From: Desulfobaccales bacterium
Lineage (GTDB): Bacteria > Desulfobacterota > Desulfobaccia > Desulfobaccales > 0-14-0-80-60-11
Assembly: GCA_041648175.1 (NCBI GenBank)
Contig: JBAZPO010000007.1
Span: forward strand, 62,001 to 126,000
Reading direction: 5' to 3'
Length of the DNA stretch: 64,000 bases
Part shown: positions 19,315-28,795 of the stretch, piece by piece
Layout: each line of letters starts with the position of its first letter
Numbering within the stretch: position 1 is the first letter of the stretch
Notes under the pieces: model-generated
The model's input: only the letters and a program-made list of their open reading frames with translations
What the model was told of the DNA's origin: nothing
Databases searched by the model: none
Made by a program: the position numbers and the translations under genes

Positions 19315-19347
19315 ACAAATCACTCAAGAAAGCTGACATTACCAATC

Positions 19348-20742
19348 ATGTATGTTGTTATCCTTGCAATCGCCTCTCTGACATCGTGGGGCTATATATT
19401 TCGATTTTCACAACTCAGAAGCCCATTAGGATGGGCTTCCCCCACAGCCTTGTTTGCCTTTGGAACAATTGCCTTTTACATTGTCCCTTCATTTTACTGG
19501 CAATTAAGACCTTGGCAGTACTCTGTACCTCCTTATTACGAAGGCATTCCCCTTGTGTTTATGTCCGTACTAATCTCTGCATCCCCTTTCATCATTAAGA
19601 ATTTAGTCTTCCCTACTCAGACGATCAGTTCTCGGTTAAGATTGCTCGTTCTACCTATACGACTTAACAGCAGATGGTTGTTATTGTTTATCCCTCTGGG
19701 TGCGGGAATTCTCTTGCGTATATACTTGATTGTAACTTTAGGTTGGCAGGGAAGACTGGCGCACGAGGCCCCTTCTTTTCTAGGTTCTCAAGAATTAGGC
19801 TTGATCATGTTGAATTTTACCGCTTACTATCCTGCTATCTACTTCCTGCTGTTCGCTCTAGGCAACAGATTTCAACGCCGCATCGGCGCGTCGATATGGA
19901 TATTCGATGGCTTTTTTGTGGTTTTTCAGCTATCCAGAACGGTGATCTTTCGTTTTATAGTTATCTCACTGATTTACTTAGCCTTGCTCGGACGCAGAAT
20001 ATCTCTTAAGCGCTGGACAGTTGTCGGAGTGGCGGCTATTTTAATTATGTCATTTGTTTCCGCAACTCAATACGTTATGGGCGATGTAATGAGCCATCGC
20101 ATGTACTTGACCCCATTTGAGGCTTCTAGAGCTCTTGAGAAGGGCATTACCTCATATTTATTGGGTGAGGTTCAGGAATCACATGTTACCTCTGAAAGTA
20201 ATGTATTTCTGATGCCTTTAGATGATTCGATGTACAGGCTGTATGAAGCAAGGTCTGCTTCTGCTGTCATGTCAAGCTTTCCACAGCCAAATCCTTATAT
20301 TTCTGGGGAGAGTTTTATTAACATTGCCTATGCTATTATACCTCGTTATCTTTGGAATGATAAGCCATCACTTGGCAGTATACATGAAATTACGAATATG
20401 ATTATGTATCCTGAAATAGGTAATCCCCTTGGCACTCTTTCAGAGTTGTATATCAATTTCGGTTTTTTAGGCGTTCTGTTTGGTTCTTTTGTCTGTCTAT
20501 TAATATGTTGTAAATTGGAGGGGATTTTCAGCTCAACATCTCCCATAAGAATCTCGTGGGTTGCTGTTTACCCTTTTATTGCTGAACAGCTTATAATGGC
20601 AAGTTATAACTTTAGTCAGCGGATTTCAGAAGGTATTAGGGCTCTGATTGTTCTTCTTTTGATTGGCTTGCTTCTCCGGCTGACGTCGACTACAACAGTT
20701 CGGGGGGCCAGTGGTTTTTCAAATCCCAACGTTCCTTCGTAA
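19348..20742 (+). CDS. Wzy-like O-antigen/repeat-unit polymerase
   Basis: 464 aa, hydrophobic throughout, with roughly 11-12 membrane helices and one long periplasmic loop (about residues 235-340) containing SGESFINIAYAIIPRYLW and LGTLSELYINFGFLGVL. That order is typical of O-antigen polymerases (oligosaccharide repeat unit polymerase family). The gene is clearly more AT-rich than the export genes, common for Wzy genes, which are exchanged and diverge fast. It should polymerise flipped repeat units in the periplasm with the Wzc-like co-polymerase. Sequence identity to any specific Wzy is not claimed. Confidence 0.75.
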   Translation: MYVVILAIASLTSWGYIFRFSQLRSPLGWASPTALFAFGTIAFYIVPSFYWQLRPWQYSVPPYYEGIPLVFMSVLISASPFIIKNLVFPTQTISSRLRLLVLPIRLNSRWLLLFIPLGAGILLRIYLIVTLGWQGRLAHEAPSFLGSQELGLIMLNFTAYYPAIYFLLFALGNRFQRRIGASIWIFDGFFVVFQLSRTVIFRFIVISLIYLALLGRRISLKRWTVVGVAAILIMSFVSATQYVMGDVMSHRMYLTPFEASRALEKGITSYLLGEVQESHVTSESNVFLMPLDDSMYRLYEARSASAVMSSFPQPNPYISGESFINIAYAIIPRYLWNDKPSLGSIHEITNMIMYPEIGNPLGTLSELYINFGFLGVLFGSFVCLLICCKLEGIFSSTSPIRISWVAVYPFIAEQLIMASYNFSQRISEGIRALIVLLLIGLLLRLTSTTTVRGASGFSNPNVPS

Positions 20743-20775
20743 CGCAGACTTTTTAGCTCATCAATAAAATCGCCT

Positions 20776-21846
20776 ATGTCTATCCACAGACCATGGAGAC
20801 AGATAGTCATCTTTCGTCAAGGGCGCATTGGTGACACACTGGTCGCATTTCCTCTTATTGAATCGCTCCACGATCTCTATCCGGGAACCCCGCTGGTGTA
20901 CTGTACGCAACACAAGCCACCGGTTGAACAACTGCAAGGCTACCATGTCATCGGGATGAGCCCGTTCGTCAGCGAGGTAATAACCTATGATTTCACTGAC
21001 AATCCCCTAAATATCTTCTTCAAACTTAAGGCTCGGCTTAACGTCGATAGCCAGGACTTGCTGCTCTATCTGCCCTACAATAGAGTGGAACGATATCAGA
21101 TTATTCGTGATTGGCTGTTTTTCAGAGCGCTGGGTTTCAGGAATGCAGCCTGTTTCCGAGAAGCATGGAGGTGGACCAACCTGCGCCGGATACGAGGCTT
21201 TCAGCCACCAAGGGAGGCCGAAAGGCTTTTGAGCTTCGTCCGGTCAGCGGGGATCCCAATAGCGTACGGGGGGGCATGTTCCGTCAAACTTGATGAGTCA
21301 TATGCTGAGGCCAAGTGGAAAGAATGGGGCCTCGATGGCAAGCAGACTCTCGCGATCTGTCCCGGCACCAGGATGCAAGCCAAGCAATGGCCGGTGGAGC
21401 GGTACATCCAACTTGGAATTGAATGGCATAGACGCACCGATATGGCACTTATCGTGGTGGGGGGGGCAAACGAGGCGGATCTTGCCAACCACATCGTGAG
21501 CCGCTGGGGCGGATATGGCTTCTCTGCCTGTGGCGCCACATTGAGTCAAACCGCGGCGATTCTGTCACGGGTGAGGGCATATTGTGGAAATGACACCGGC
21601 TGCATGCACCTGGCAGCCCTCCTCGGCATTCGGTGCGTGGCTATCTTTTCGGCCCGCGATGTCAAAGGACTCTGGTATCCGATGGGCAACGGGCATGTGG
21701 TGATCCAGGAAGACGTTGACTGCCGGTTATGTCAACTCGAAACCTGTTTACACTCTCCCCCGCCATGCCTTGATGCGGTTCAGGTTACGCGGGTCCTGAA
21801 AGGGCTTGAGGAGATTATTGCAGATGAACGCAATCGTCCAAACTAA
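20776..21846 (+). CDS. GT9 (heptosyltransferase-like) glycosyltransferase
   Basis: 356 aa. The N-terminal half begins with IVIFRQGRIGDTLVAFPLI, the GT9 opening that binds the acceptor side. The C-terminal half has LAICPGTRMQAKQWPVERY near 195, VGGANEADLA, then YCGNDTGCMHLAALLGIRCVAIF near 270, matching the ADP-heptose-binding D-T/S-G-x-x-H motif. It transfers a heptose-like or other sugar. No LPS core genes are nearby, so a role in exopolysaccharide is more likely. The gene at 21856 starts 9 bp downstream. Confidence 0.85.
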   Translation: MSIHRPWRQIVIFRQGRIGDTLVAFPLIESLHDLYPGTPLVYCTQHKPPVEQLQGYHVIGMSPFVSEVITYDFTDNPLNIFFKLKARLNVDSQDLLLYLPYNRVERYQIIRDWLFFRALGFRNAACFREAWRWTNLRRIRGFQPPREAERLLSFVRSAGIPIAYGGACSVKLDESYAEAKWKEWGLDGKQTLAICPGTRMQAKQWPVERYIQLGIEWHRRTDMALIVVGGANEADLANHIVSRWGGYGFSACGATLSQTAAILSRVRAYCGNDTGCMHLAALLGIRCVAIFSARDVKGLWYPMGNGHVVIQEDVDCRLCQLETCLHSPPPCLDAVQVTRVLKGLEEIIADERNRPN

Positions 21847-21855
21847 TTCCGACCG

Positions 21856-23061
21856 ATGAAAAAGCCCAGAGTACTGCTTCTTCACAGCGATGTATCACCA
21901 TATAGGCTGCCTCTCTTTGATTCGCTTGGTAAAGAAATCGAATTGACCGTATACTTTTGCGATTACAAACCATCACGACGAAAGTGGATAGTACCCGAAG
22001 GAGATTACAGCTTTCGCAGTGAGATATTGAGATGCCTCAATGTTGGCCCTTTTATGATAAACCCAACGCTAATCAAGGCGCTTATCTCAAACACCTTTGA
22101 CATCTACATATTGGGTGCAGACTCAAGAATAATTGTATCTCTCATTACTGCCTTTGCTTTCGCAAAGTTCCTGAAAAAGCCTTTGATAATCTGGTCAGGC
22201 TCCACAGAGAACAATTACTTCGAAGCATATAAGAGGTTGGCTGACAGGTATGTGCTGAGTCCCATCTATAGCTTTATCCACCGTTATTCCGATGCGTTTA
22301 TTGCTTATGGTGAGGCCACAAGAGAATATCTGCTTAACCGACAAGCAGCGCCTGAAAAAATCGTTTCGGGTACTCAAGCTCTGCAATCTGAACAGGTCTT
22401 TGCCAGGGATTCTTCTGTAAAGCCACCAAATCGGCAATTTGAGGGGAAAAAGGTCATCCTCTGCATCAGCTATTTCGATAGGCGAAAAGGGATCGATTAT
22501 CTGATCGAAGCCTATAAGATGCTCAAACGGGATGATACCGTGCTCATAATAGGAGGGAGCGGCGTTCATGAAGGATTTCTAAAAACCCTAGCATCAGGTA
22601 GAGAAGATATCCTTTTCACGGGTTATCTGCATCAGGATGAGAGGGCATATTATTACTCTACTGCCGATATCTTCGCATTCCCGACTCTATCGGATGGATG
22701 GGGATTAGTTGTCAATGAGGCAATGATGTTTGGGCTGCCAGTAGTGGTTACCAGCGAAGCCGGTTGTGCCAGGGAATTGATAAAGGGTAACGGTTTTGTC
22801 GTGAGGCCCGGCAGTGCGGTTGAAATTAAACAGGCGCTTGAATCGCTCCTGGATGATGAAGAGCTCAGAAAAAGGATGGGAATCAAATCAAAAGAAATCA
22901 TCGGACATTTTACTATCGAGAACGCCAAAGATGTGTTCCTCCGCGCCATAAGAACCGTCTTAGCCCCATTAAAACCAGATGATGCAATTCCGTCTTTCCC
23001 TATCACCACTGACGAAGAGCCGCTGGAAGGTGTCAGCCTCAAGGCACGGCAATCAACTTGA
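21856..23061 (+). CDS. GT4-family glycosyltransferase
   Basis: 401 aa, GT-B fold. The N-terminal half opens with RVLLLHSDVSPYRLPLFDSL, characteristic of acceptor-binding domains. The donor half includes VILCISYFDRRKGIDYLIEAYK near 205, ILFTGYLHQDERAYYYSTADIFAFPTLSDGWGLVVNEAMMFG near 255-300 with the E-x7-E arrangement, and a C-terminal LDDEELRKRMG helix. It is a retaining sugar transferase for the repeat unit. Placed 9 bp after the GT9 gene and 24 bp before a methyltransferase gene. Confidence 0.87.
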   Translation: MKKPRVLLLHSDVSPYRLPLFDSLGKEIELTVYFCDYKPSRRKWIVPEGDYSFRSEILRCLNVGPFMINPTLIKALISNTFDIYILGADSRIIVSLITAFAFAKFLKKPLIIWSGSTENNYFEAYKRLADRYVLSPIYSFIHRYSDAFIAYGEATREYLLNRQAAPEKIVSGTQALQSEQVFARDSSVKPPNRQFEGKKVILCISYFDRRKGIDYLIEAYKMLKRDDTVLIIGGSGVHEGFLKTLASGREDILFTGYLHQDERAYYYSTADIFAFPTLSDGWGLVVNEAMMFGLPVVVTSEAGCARELIKGNGFVVRPGSAVEIKQALESLLDDEELRKRMGIKSKEIIGHFTIENAKDVFLRAIRTVLAPLKPDDAIPSFPITTDEEPLEGVSLKARQST

Positions 23062-23085
23062 ACAAACAAGGATCTGAGGGTAACC

Positions 23086-24024
23086 ATGATTTTGCCTTTC
23101 AACAATCTTAATATTTCATCATCGGACCTTGTCCTGGAAGTGGGCAGCGGCCACAGACCGACGTATAGGGCTGATGTTTTGTGTGACAAGTATCTGACCA
23201 ACGAGGAGAGGGGGGGAGACTTGGTTAAGGACCGCCCAATATTCGCAGCGGATTGCCATAGCCTCCCCTTTGTGGATAAAGCCTTCGACTACATCATATG
23301 CAATCAGGTACTCGAGCATGTGCACGACCCCTTAAAGTGCTGCAGCGAGCTGAGTAGAATTGGCAGAAGGGGATACATTGAGACTCCCTCGATGATTTGG
23401 GAGATGCTGCACCCCTCAAGGAAGTACCATAGATGGTTTGTACTGCTGGTTAAAGGCACACTTGTGTTTTATAGCAAAGAGAAGGCTGGAGATAGTTCCC
23501 TGTTAGGGAATTTGTTTGATATCATGTACTCGAATTCATTGGAATATCATTTGTTTTTTCGGGCCTTTGATGAACTATTTACAGTAAGACACGAGTGGCA
23601 CGACCATATAGATTGTGTCGTTGACCCCACAGATGACGAACTTGGGACTTTATGTTCCAAGCCATGGGGCCCTAAAGAATACTCGATCTTTTGCAAGACA
23701 CGAACACTGCCGGAACAGGTCTGCGCTTTAACAACGAACGTGTGCTGGACCACCCTCCTGTTTTTGCTTTATAAACCCAGGGAACTGCTGGGCAGGGTCC
23801 TCAGGTATTACAGGAATCGGAGGCTCCGGCTTGACTTGGCGAACCTACTTGCGTGTCCGCAGTGCCTGGGAAGTATGATAATATCCTCTTCGCACATGAA
23901 ATGTGTCAAATGTGGAGCCGCATATGAATACCGTGACGGTATTCCCTGCTTGATCCCTGAGGCTTTCTGCGCGGAGGACAAGGCTCTTCATCTTACGGCG
24001 TCCCCTCCCTTAGGACTTCTTTAG
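23086..24024 (+). CDS. Methyltransferase with C-terminal Trm112-like zinc ribbon
   Basis: 312 aa. The N-terminal domain has LVLEVGSGHRPTYRADVLCD and DKAFDYIICNQVLEHVHDP, a class I methyltransferase layout. After about residue 235 comes a basic helix, then a four-cysteine ribbon: CPQC near 257-260 and CVKC near 272-275, followed by GAAYEYRDGIPCLIPE. That ending matches Trm112-type ribbons, which in this context usually sit before, not after, the methyltransferase domain. The substrate is probably a glycan; a protein or RNA substrate cannot be excluded. Confidence 0.75.
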   Translation: MILPFNNLNISSSDLVLEVGSGHRPTYRADVLCDKYLTNEERGGDLVKDRPIFAADCHSLPFVDKAFDYIICNQVLEHVHDPLKCCSELSRIGRRGYIETPSMIWEMLHPSRKYHRWFVLLVKGTLVFYSKEKAGDSSLLGNLFDIMYSNSLEYHLFFRAFDELFTVRHEWHDHIDCVVDPTDDELGTLCSKPWGPKEYSIFCKTRTLPEQVCALTTNVCWTTLLFLLYKPRELLGRVLRYYRNRRLRLDLANLLACPQCLGSMIISSSHMKCVKCGAAYEYRDGIPCLIPEAFCAEDKALHLTASPPLGLL

Positions 24025-24051
24025 AACCTTTAACATTCGGATGGAACATCT

Positions 24052-25263
24052 GTGAAGCTCCTGTTTAGCTCTCTATTCCTCCCTTCTGAGCAAGATGGCC
24101 TATCTTATTCAACAAGACATCTTGTAAAGGAGTTTATCGCTAAGGGGACAGACGTAACCGTATATACGACAAATTGGAGATGGAATAGTTCAGATATTAG
24201 CCGATTCAAGTCTGATAAATTACAAATACACGCAGCCCATTTTAACAACAGTTTTGATTTATCTTTTGGAGCTATTCTAACTTTCTGGCGAACGGTCCGG
24301 AATTTCGACCTTGTACATTTTAACAGTATTTATTCGGTTTCCACGGCAGTCGGAGCTTTGCTCTGCAGGGCCTTTCGGGTACCTTATACCATCTCGCCTT
24401 CCGGGAACTTCCTGCCCTCGATAGACCCTGAAGATAACCGCGGCATAAGCGGGGCAGCCAAGAAGAGGCTTTTTTTCAAACTCTTAGCAAAAGAGGCTTT
24501 GAAGAAGGCATCAATGATCATATGCCAAAGTCAGTCTGAGATGGAGGTGTTTCGAAAACGCACTTCGCTGCATAACGTGACAATCATACCCAACGGTTTA
24601 GATCCATCAACGTATTTGGAGGTCGTAGATCCCTCGATAATAGATCAAAAGCTGGGGTTTGGACGTCGCAAGAACATGTGCTTATTCCTCGGACGGTTCT
24701 CTGAGGAGAAAGCCTTACCCTTTCTCTTGGAGGCCTGGGCACTTGTTATCAAAAGACAGCCGGACGCAACTCTGGTGTTGGCAGGACCGTGCGACGGAGG
24801 TTTTCACGCCCGCCTTAAGGGTTATGTGGAAAAATTGCCCGACCAGGCTTCAGTGGTCTTCCCGGGAGCTGTCAGTGGAGACCTTAAGATAGCTCTGCTT
24901 CAGAACTGCAAATGCCTCTTGTTGCCATCTTACTTCGAGAGCTTTGGAAACGTTGTCCTTGAAGCCCTGGCATCGGGGAGGCCGGTGATAGCGAGCGCCG
25001 GCACTCCCTGGCAAAGCCTTGAGTCATACCGGCTCGGGAAATGGATCAAGTGGGAGAAAGAGATCTGGGCAAATGCGATATTAGAGTTAATGTCGGACGA
25101 TTACTACAATACGCAAACTTTCAGGAATTATTCCAGGCAGTGGGTCGCTGATAACTTTGAATGGGACCACATAGCTGACCAATATCTCCGTCTCTATTCG
25201 AACACCCTCATGGGAGACCGCCGTGCGCTTCACAAAAGTATTGCTGATCACACCTCCGGTTAA
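24052..25263 (+). CDS. GT4-family glycosyltransferase
   Basis: 403 aa starting at GTG. GT-B fold: acceptor half with LPSEQDGLSYSTRHLVKEF near 10; middle TIIPNGLDPSTY near 180; donor half CLFLGRFSEEKALPFLLEAW near 208; and the E-x7-E motif in SYFESFGNVVLEALASGRPVI near 305. Likely a retaining glycosyltransferase building the repeat unit. The 3' end overlaps the radical SAM gene by 41 bp. Confidence 0.87.
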   Translation: MKLLFSSLFLPSEQDGLSYSTRHLVKEFIAKGTDVTVYTTNWRWNSSDISRFKSDKLQIHAAHFNNSFDLSFGAILTFWRTVRNFDLVHFNSIYSVSTAVGALLCRAFRVPYTISPSGNFLPSIDPEDNRGISGAAKKRLFFKLLAKEALKKASMIICQSQSEMEVFRKRTSLHNVTIIPNGLDPSTYLEVVDPSIIDQKLGFGRRKNMCLFLGRFSEEKALPFLLEAWALVIKRQPDATLVLAGPCDGGFHARLKGYVEKLPDQASVVFPGAVSGDLKIALLQNCKCLLLPSYFESFGNVVLEALASGRPVIASAGTPWQSLESYRLGKWIKWEKEIWANAILELMSDDYYNTQTFRNYSRQWVADNFEWDHIADQYLRLYSNTLMGDRRALHKSIADHTSG

Positions 25264-26665
25264 AACGGAGTTAGGCCCTGTTCGGCCTATCATAGGGTTA
25301 GGCTATCTCGCCCAAATACTCTTGGAGAACAACATAAACTACGCTGTTTTTGATATGTTATTGGGATATTCTTATGAAAATCTGAGAGATAAAGTTGACG
25401 AGTTTAAACCTGATCTCTTAGGAGTCAGCCTTTTCAGTAATAGATACAAGGTAGCATATAAAACTATAAGGGATATCAAGTCATATTTCCCATCGATGAA
25501 GGTGGTTGTTGGCGGTCCTCACGTTTCATGTCTTGGGAGTAAAGTTCTGGATGATTGTGCTGCGGTGGATTACGCAGTAGTTCGTGAGGGAGAGTTTGCT
25601 CTTTTGGAGTTATGCAAAGGGACTGAGTTAAGCCAAATCAAGAATCTTATCTACAGAAAAGATGGGGGAATCGCCGAGAACGCGGGAGAGCTTATCCGTG
25701 ACCTTGATTCCTTGCCTTTGCCAACGTATGCCGGGTTCGAGATAGACAGATATATACGTGAGAAATCACTCATATCATCGAGAGGGTGTCCTCACAATTG
25801 CACGTATTGCGCAGTGAAGCTAGTAAGCGGCAAGCTGGTAAGATTGAGGAGTCCCAAGAATGTGGTCGATGAGATGGAGTTCTGGTACAGGAAGGGATAC
25901 AGGCAATTCAGTTTTCAGGATGACAATTTCAATTCGACTCGCGCCAGGGTATTTCAGATATGCGAAGAGATAAAAGCCCGGGGCCTTCATGGACTTTTTC
26001 TGCGCTGCGCTGGAGCCAGGGCAGATAAGCTTGACCATGACGTGCTGAAAATGATGAAAGAAGTAGGTTTTAGGACTATTGCCATCGGAGTGGAAGTTGG
26101 AAATAACAGAATGCTTGAAATCATTAAGAAAGGTGAGAAGTTCGAGGATATTGACAACGCGGTCAAAGAGGCCTGTAGACTAGGATACGATGTTTATCTT
26201 AATTTTCTTGCTGGTGTTCCTTATGAGACTCTTTCCGATGTTGAAGATTCTGTAAATTTCGCCCTTAAGTATCCTATCTTCTACGCTGAATGGTCAAATA
26301 TCATTCCCTATCCAGGCACCGAACTTTTCGACTGGCTCTCCCAAAAAGGGTACCTCTTGAAGCAACCGGATGAGTATCTGAACGATGAGTCCACCGTTTC
26401 TGATATTCCCGTCTTTGAGACTCCTGAATTATCTCTCCAAATGAGAAAAAAGATTCTCCGCCGATTAAAACAGCTACGAAAAAGTATTTTACAGAAAGGG
26501 ATACTTCGTCGCCTTGAGCGTCAGGGGATGATATGGGGTGTGAGACACATTATCGCCTATGTAGCATCGCGCAATTTGTTTACCAAACTTTTATTCCAAA
26601 ATAGACTACGTCACTTGGCGGATTTAGCCCGGTTTAGGATTTATATGAACTATGAAGAGGGTTGA
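25223..26665 (+). CDS. B12-binding-domain radical SAM enzyme
   Basis: 480 aa. The start is a GTG behind GGGAG. Residues 1-140 form a B12-binding-like Rossmann domain (GYLAQIL, LLGVSLFSNRYK, VVGGPHVS). The radical SAM cluster motif is SRGCPHNCTYC near 188-196 (CxxxCxxC), with QDDNF and LRCAGARAD following in the TIM barrel and VGVPYETLSD-like substrate-side sequence near 330. Such enzymes methylate unreactive carbons or remodel sugars and lipids. In a polysaccharide locus, C-methylation or skeletal change of a sugar is the leading guess. The window also has a cobalamin-controlled cbiK, so B12 is made or remodelled by this organism. Confidence 0.85.
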   Translation: MRFTKVLLITPPVKTELGPVRPIIGLGYLAQILLENNINYAVFDMLLGYSYENLRDKVDEFKPDLLGVSLFSNRYKVAYKTIRDIKSYFPSMKVVVGGPHVSCLGSKVLDDCAAVDYAVVREGEFALLELCKGTELSQIKNLIYRKDGGIAENAGELIRDLDSLPLPTYAGFEIDRYIREKSLISSRGCPHNCTYCAVKLVSGKLVRLRSPKNVVDEMEFWYRKGYRQFSFQDDNFNSTRARVFQICEEIKARGLHGLFLRCAGARADKLDHDVLKMMKEVGFRTIAIGVEVGNNRMLEIIKKGEKFEDIDNAVKEACRLGYDVYLNFLAGVPYETLSDVEDSVNFALKYPIFYAEWSNIIPYPGTELFDWLSQKGYLLKQPDEYLNDESTVSDIPVFETPELSLQMRKKILRRLKQLRKSILQKGILRRLERQGMIWGVRHIIAYVASRNLFTKLLFQNRLRHLADLARFRIYMNYEEG

Positions 26666-26764
26666 GAAATCACTACAGGCAGCATAAGTGTGGATTCACC
26701 TCTACTAAGCCAATGGAAACGAATGAAAAAGGGCAGAGGAGATGCCGCGCACTCTAAGGCGAGA

Positions 26765-28018
26765 ATGAATATCTGGATACTTGAAATAGGTGAACTGCTG
26801 CCATTGAACCCTGACGTTCGAAGGATGAGGGTGGGGTTGCTCGCTCAAAAACTGGTGGAGCGAGGCCATAGGGTGCGGTGGTGGGCTAGCGCTTTTGAGC
26901 ATCAAAGAAAGATCATGTTGTTCGAGAAAGACACCATCGTGCAGGTTTCTCCAGGCATTACGCTGCAAATACTGCGAGGCTGGGGATATCGCCGCAATAT
27001 CTCACTGGCGCGATACATTGACCACCGGATCATAGCGCGTAAGTTCCGTTTGCTCTGTCGCAAGATGCCTTTACCTGATGCCGTCATAGCTCTTCTACCC
27101 TGTCACCGATTGGCGTATGAAGCAGTGACCTTCTGTAAAGAGAATAATATACCTATCATTGTTGACATAGAAGACAAATGGCCCTCGATTTTCGTAGATC
27201 GACTTTCCAACACTCCTTTGTACCAGATTGGGCGATTTGCCTTAAGCGGAGAGATGAGATGTGCTCGCACTGCGTTGCGGAGAGCGGACGCTCTTTGCGC
27301 CGTCTCTTCGTCTTACATGGACTGGGCTCTTGAGAACGCGGGAAGACCACGCACCGCATGGGATAGGGTCTTTTATTTAGGCTATGAAAGGATGCCAAGC
27401 TCATCTGGATACGCCTATGAAAGTGGAGAAGAGCCTTCTTGGTTAAGCGAAATGGAAGGACAGACAATCTTTGCTTTTATCGGAACCTTCGGTATGACAT
27501 ACGACTTAAGGCTTGTCGTCCAGGTAGCACGTAGAATGTGGAATAACGGTCGCAGAAACGCATCTTTCATTCTCGCAGGTGCAGGAGAGCGCTTACCAGC
27601 AATTAAGAAATACGCAGAAGATTTGCCGAACGTATCTTTTCCTGGCTGGATCAATGCAAAGGATATCCAGTCGCTTCTTCGGCGGGCGAGTATCGGGCTA
27701 CTTCCCTATGCAGTAAATGCTCCCCAGAGCCTTTCTTATAAGCCTTTTGAATATCTCTCGGCAGGACTTCCACTGGTGTCCTCATTGAGTGGTGAGATGG
27801 CAGAAATGATAAAAAGTTTTGGCTTAGGGCAGAACTACCACGCAGGAGATCCAGAGAAGTTGCAACAGTGTATCGAGACTTTCTTGGACGATGAGGCATT
27901 GCGGGAAGAGATGTCCCACAATGCATCAATCTTTTACTCGAAGCATGGAGATGCTGACAAGATTTATTCGGATTACTCTGAGCATATAGAAAGGTTTGTT
28001 GAGGCGCAACACAGATAA
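26765..28018 (+). CDS. GT4-family glycosyltransferase
   Basis: 417 aa from the ATG at 26765 (AAGG five bases upstream), where conserved sequence MNIWILEIGELLPLNP begins. The GTG at 26690 would add 25 residues with no family match. The donor half shows TIFAFIGTFGMTYDLRLVVQVA near 235, NVSFPGWINAKDIQSLLRRASIGLLPY near 290, and KPFEYLSAGLPLVSSLSGEM near 325. The first Glu of the usual E-x7-E is not obvious. It resembles the WcaI/WbuB-like group that adds deoxy-amino sugars. Confidence 0.83.
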   Translation: MNIWILEIGELLPLNPDVRRMRVGLLAQKLVERGHRVRWWASAFEHQRKIMLFEKDTIVQVSPGITLQILRGWGYRRNISLARYIDHRIIARKFRLLCRKMPLPDAVIALLPCHRLAYEAVTFCKENNIPIIVDIEDKWPSIFVDRLSNTPLYQIGRFALSGEMRCARTALRRADALCAVSSSYMDWALENAGRPRTAWDRVFYLGYERMPSSSGYAYESGEEPSWLSEMEGQTIFAFIGTFGMTYDLRLVVQVARRMWNNGRRNASFILAGAGERLPAIKKYAEDLPNVSFPGWINAKDIQSLLRRASIGLLPYAVNAPQSLSYKPFEYLSAGLPLVSSLSGEMAEMIKSFGLGQNYHAGDPEKLQQCIETFLDDEALREEMSHNASIFYSKHGDADKIYSDYSEHIERFVEAQHR

Positions 28019-28053
28019 CGGCATGAATAATAGAATAAAAAAGGTTGTGAATT

Positions 28054-28755
28054 GTGTTCAATGAACCGAATTTGCGCGACGGCCTGAAAGCGGGCGGCGC
28101 TCCGGTAATGTGGGAAAGGGTGGTGCGGGAGGCCCTGACCACCATGGGTGGACTGGTGCCGCCAGGGAGCCAGGTTTTGGAGGTCGGGTATGGGGATGGC
28201 CTCTTGACCTGCTTTTTGTGCCAGGAGCTGGGCTGGCAGGTAGTTGGTTTGGAGGTTGACCGGCAGGCCCAGCTTTTGGCCGAGCAGCATGCTGTGCATT
28301 ACGGCCTTGCTAATCGCGTGGAGTTTCGCTTTTGTGCCTCCGACAAGACTCGAAGTCATAGTGGGCAATACGATGCGGTGTTTATCAAGACAGTTCTCTT
28401 ATATTCCTCAACCCTGGCAGAATATGACCGATGGTTAGATTGGATTTTATCTGTGCTGCGGCCTGGGGGAGTCTTCATTAGTTTTGAGACCGGGAGAGCC
28501 AATGCCCTGACCCAGGGCTATCGTCGCTTGCGACGGCGTAGCTATACCGACGTATGCTTGTATACGAGTCAGGTGGAGGCCCTCTATGATGCTCATTTTG
28601 ATATCATCGACCGCCGCTGCTACGGCGGCTTAAGTCAGTTTCTGGCGCCGGTGCCGTTACTCTACCACCTTGCTTATCGAATCGAAGAGACCCTGCGGCC
28701 TCGCCACGCAGATAACTCCTTTATCATCTCGATCATCGCCCGGCGTCCCGGCTGA
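28054..28755 (+). CDS. Class I SAM-dependent methyltransferase
   Basis: 233 aa starting at GTG. Motif I is VLEVGYGDGLLTCFL near 41-55 and the acidic strand-2 end is VVGLEVDRQ. YDAVFIKTVLLYSSTLAEYDRWLDWILSVLRPGGVFISFETGR near 105-150 gives motifs II-III. The C-terminal part (FLAPVPLLYHLAYRIEE) is typical of glycan-locus members. It is GC-richer than the five genes before it, so the AT-rich block ends about here. It lies 40 bp before the phosphoglycosyl transferase gene. Confidence 0.78.
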   Translation: MFNEPNLRDGLKAGGAPVMWERVVREALTTMGGLVPPGSQVLEVGYGDGLLTCFLCQELGWQVVGLEVDRQAQLLAEQHAVHYGLANRVEFRFCASDKTRSHSGQYDAVFIKTVLLYSSTLAEYDRWLDWILSVLRPGGVFISFETGRANALTQGYRRLRRRSYTDVCLYTSQVEALYDAHFDIIDRRCYGGLSQFLAPVPLLYHLAYRIEETLRPRHADNSFIISIIARRPG

Positions 28756-28795
28756 CTTCAAGATTCCCAGAAATTAGCAGAAAGGACTTTTCCAA

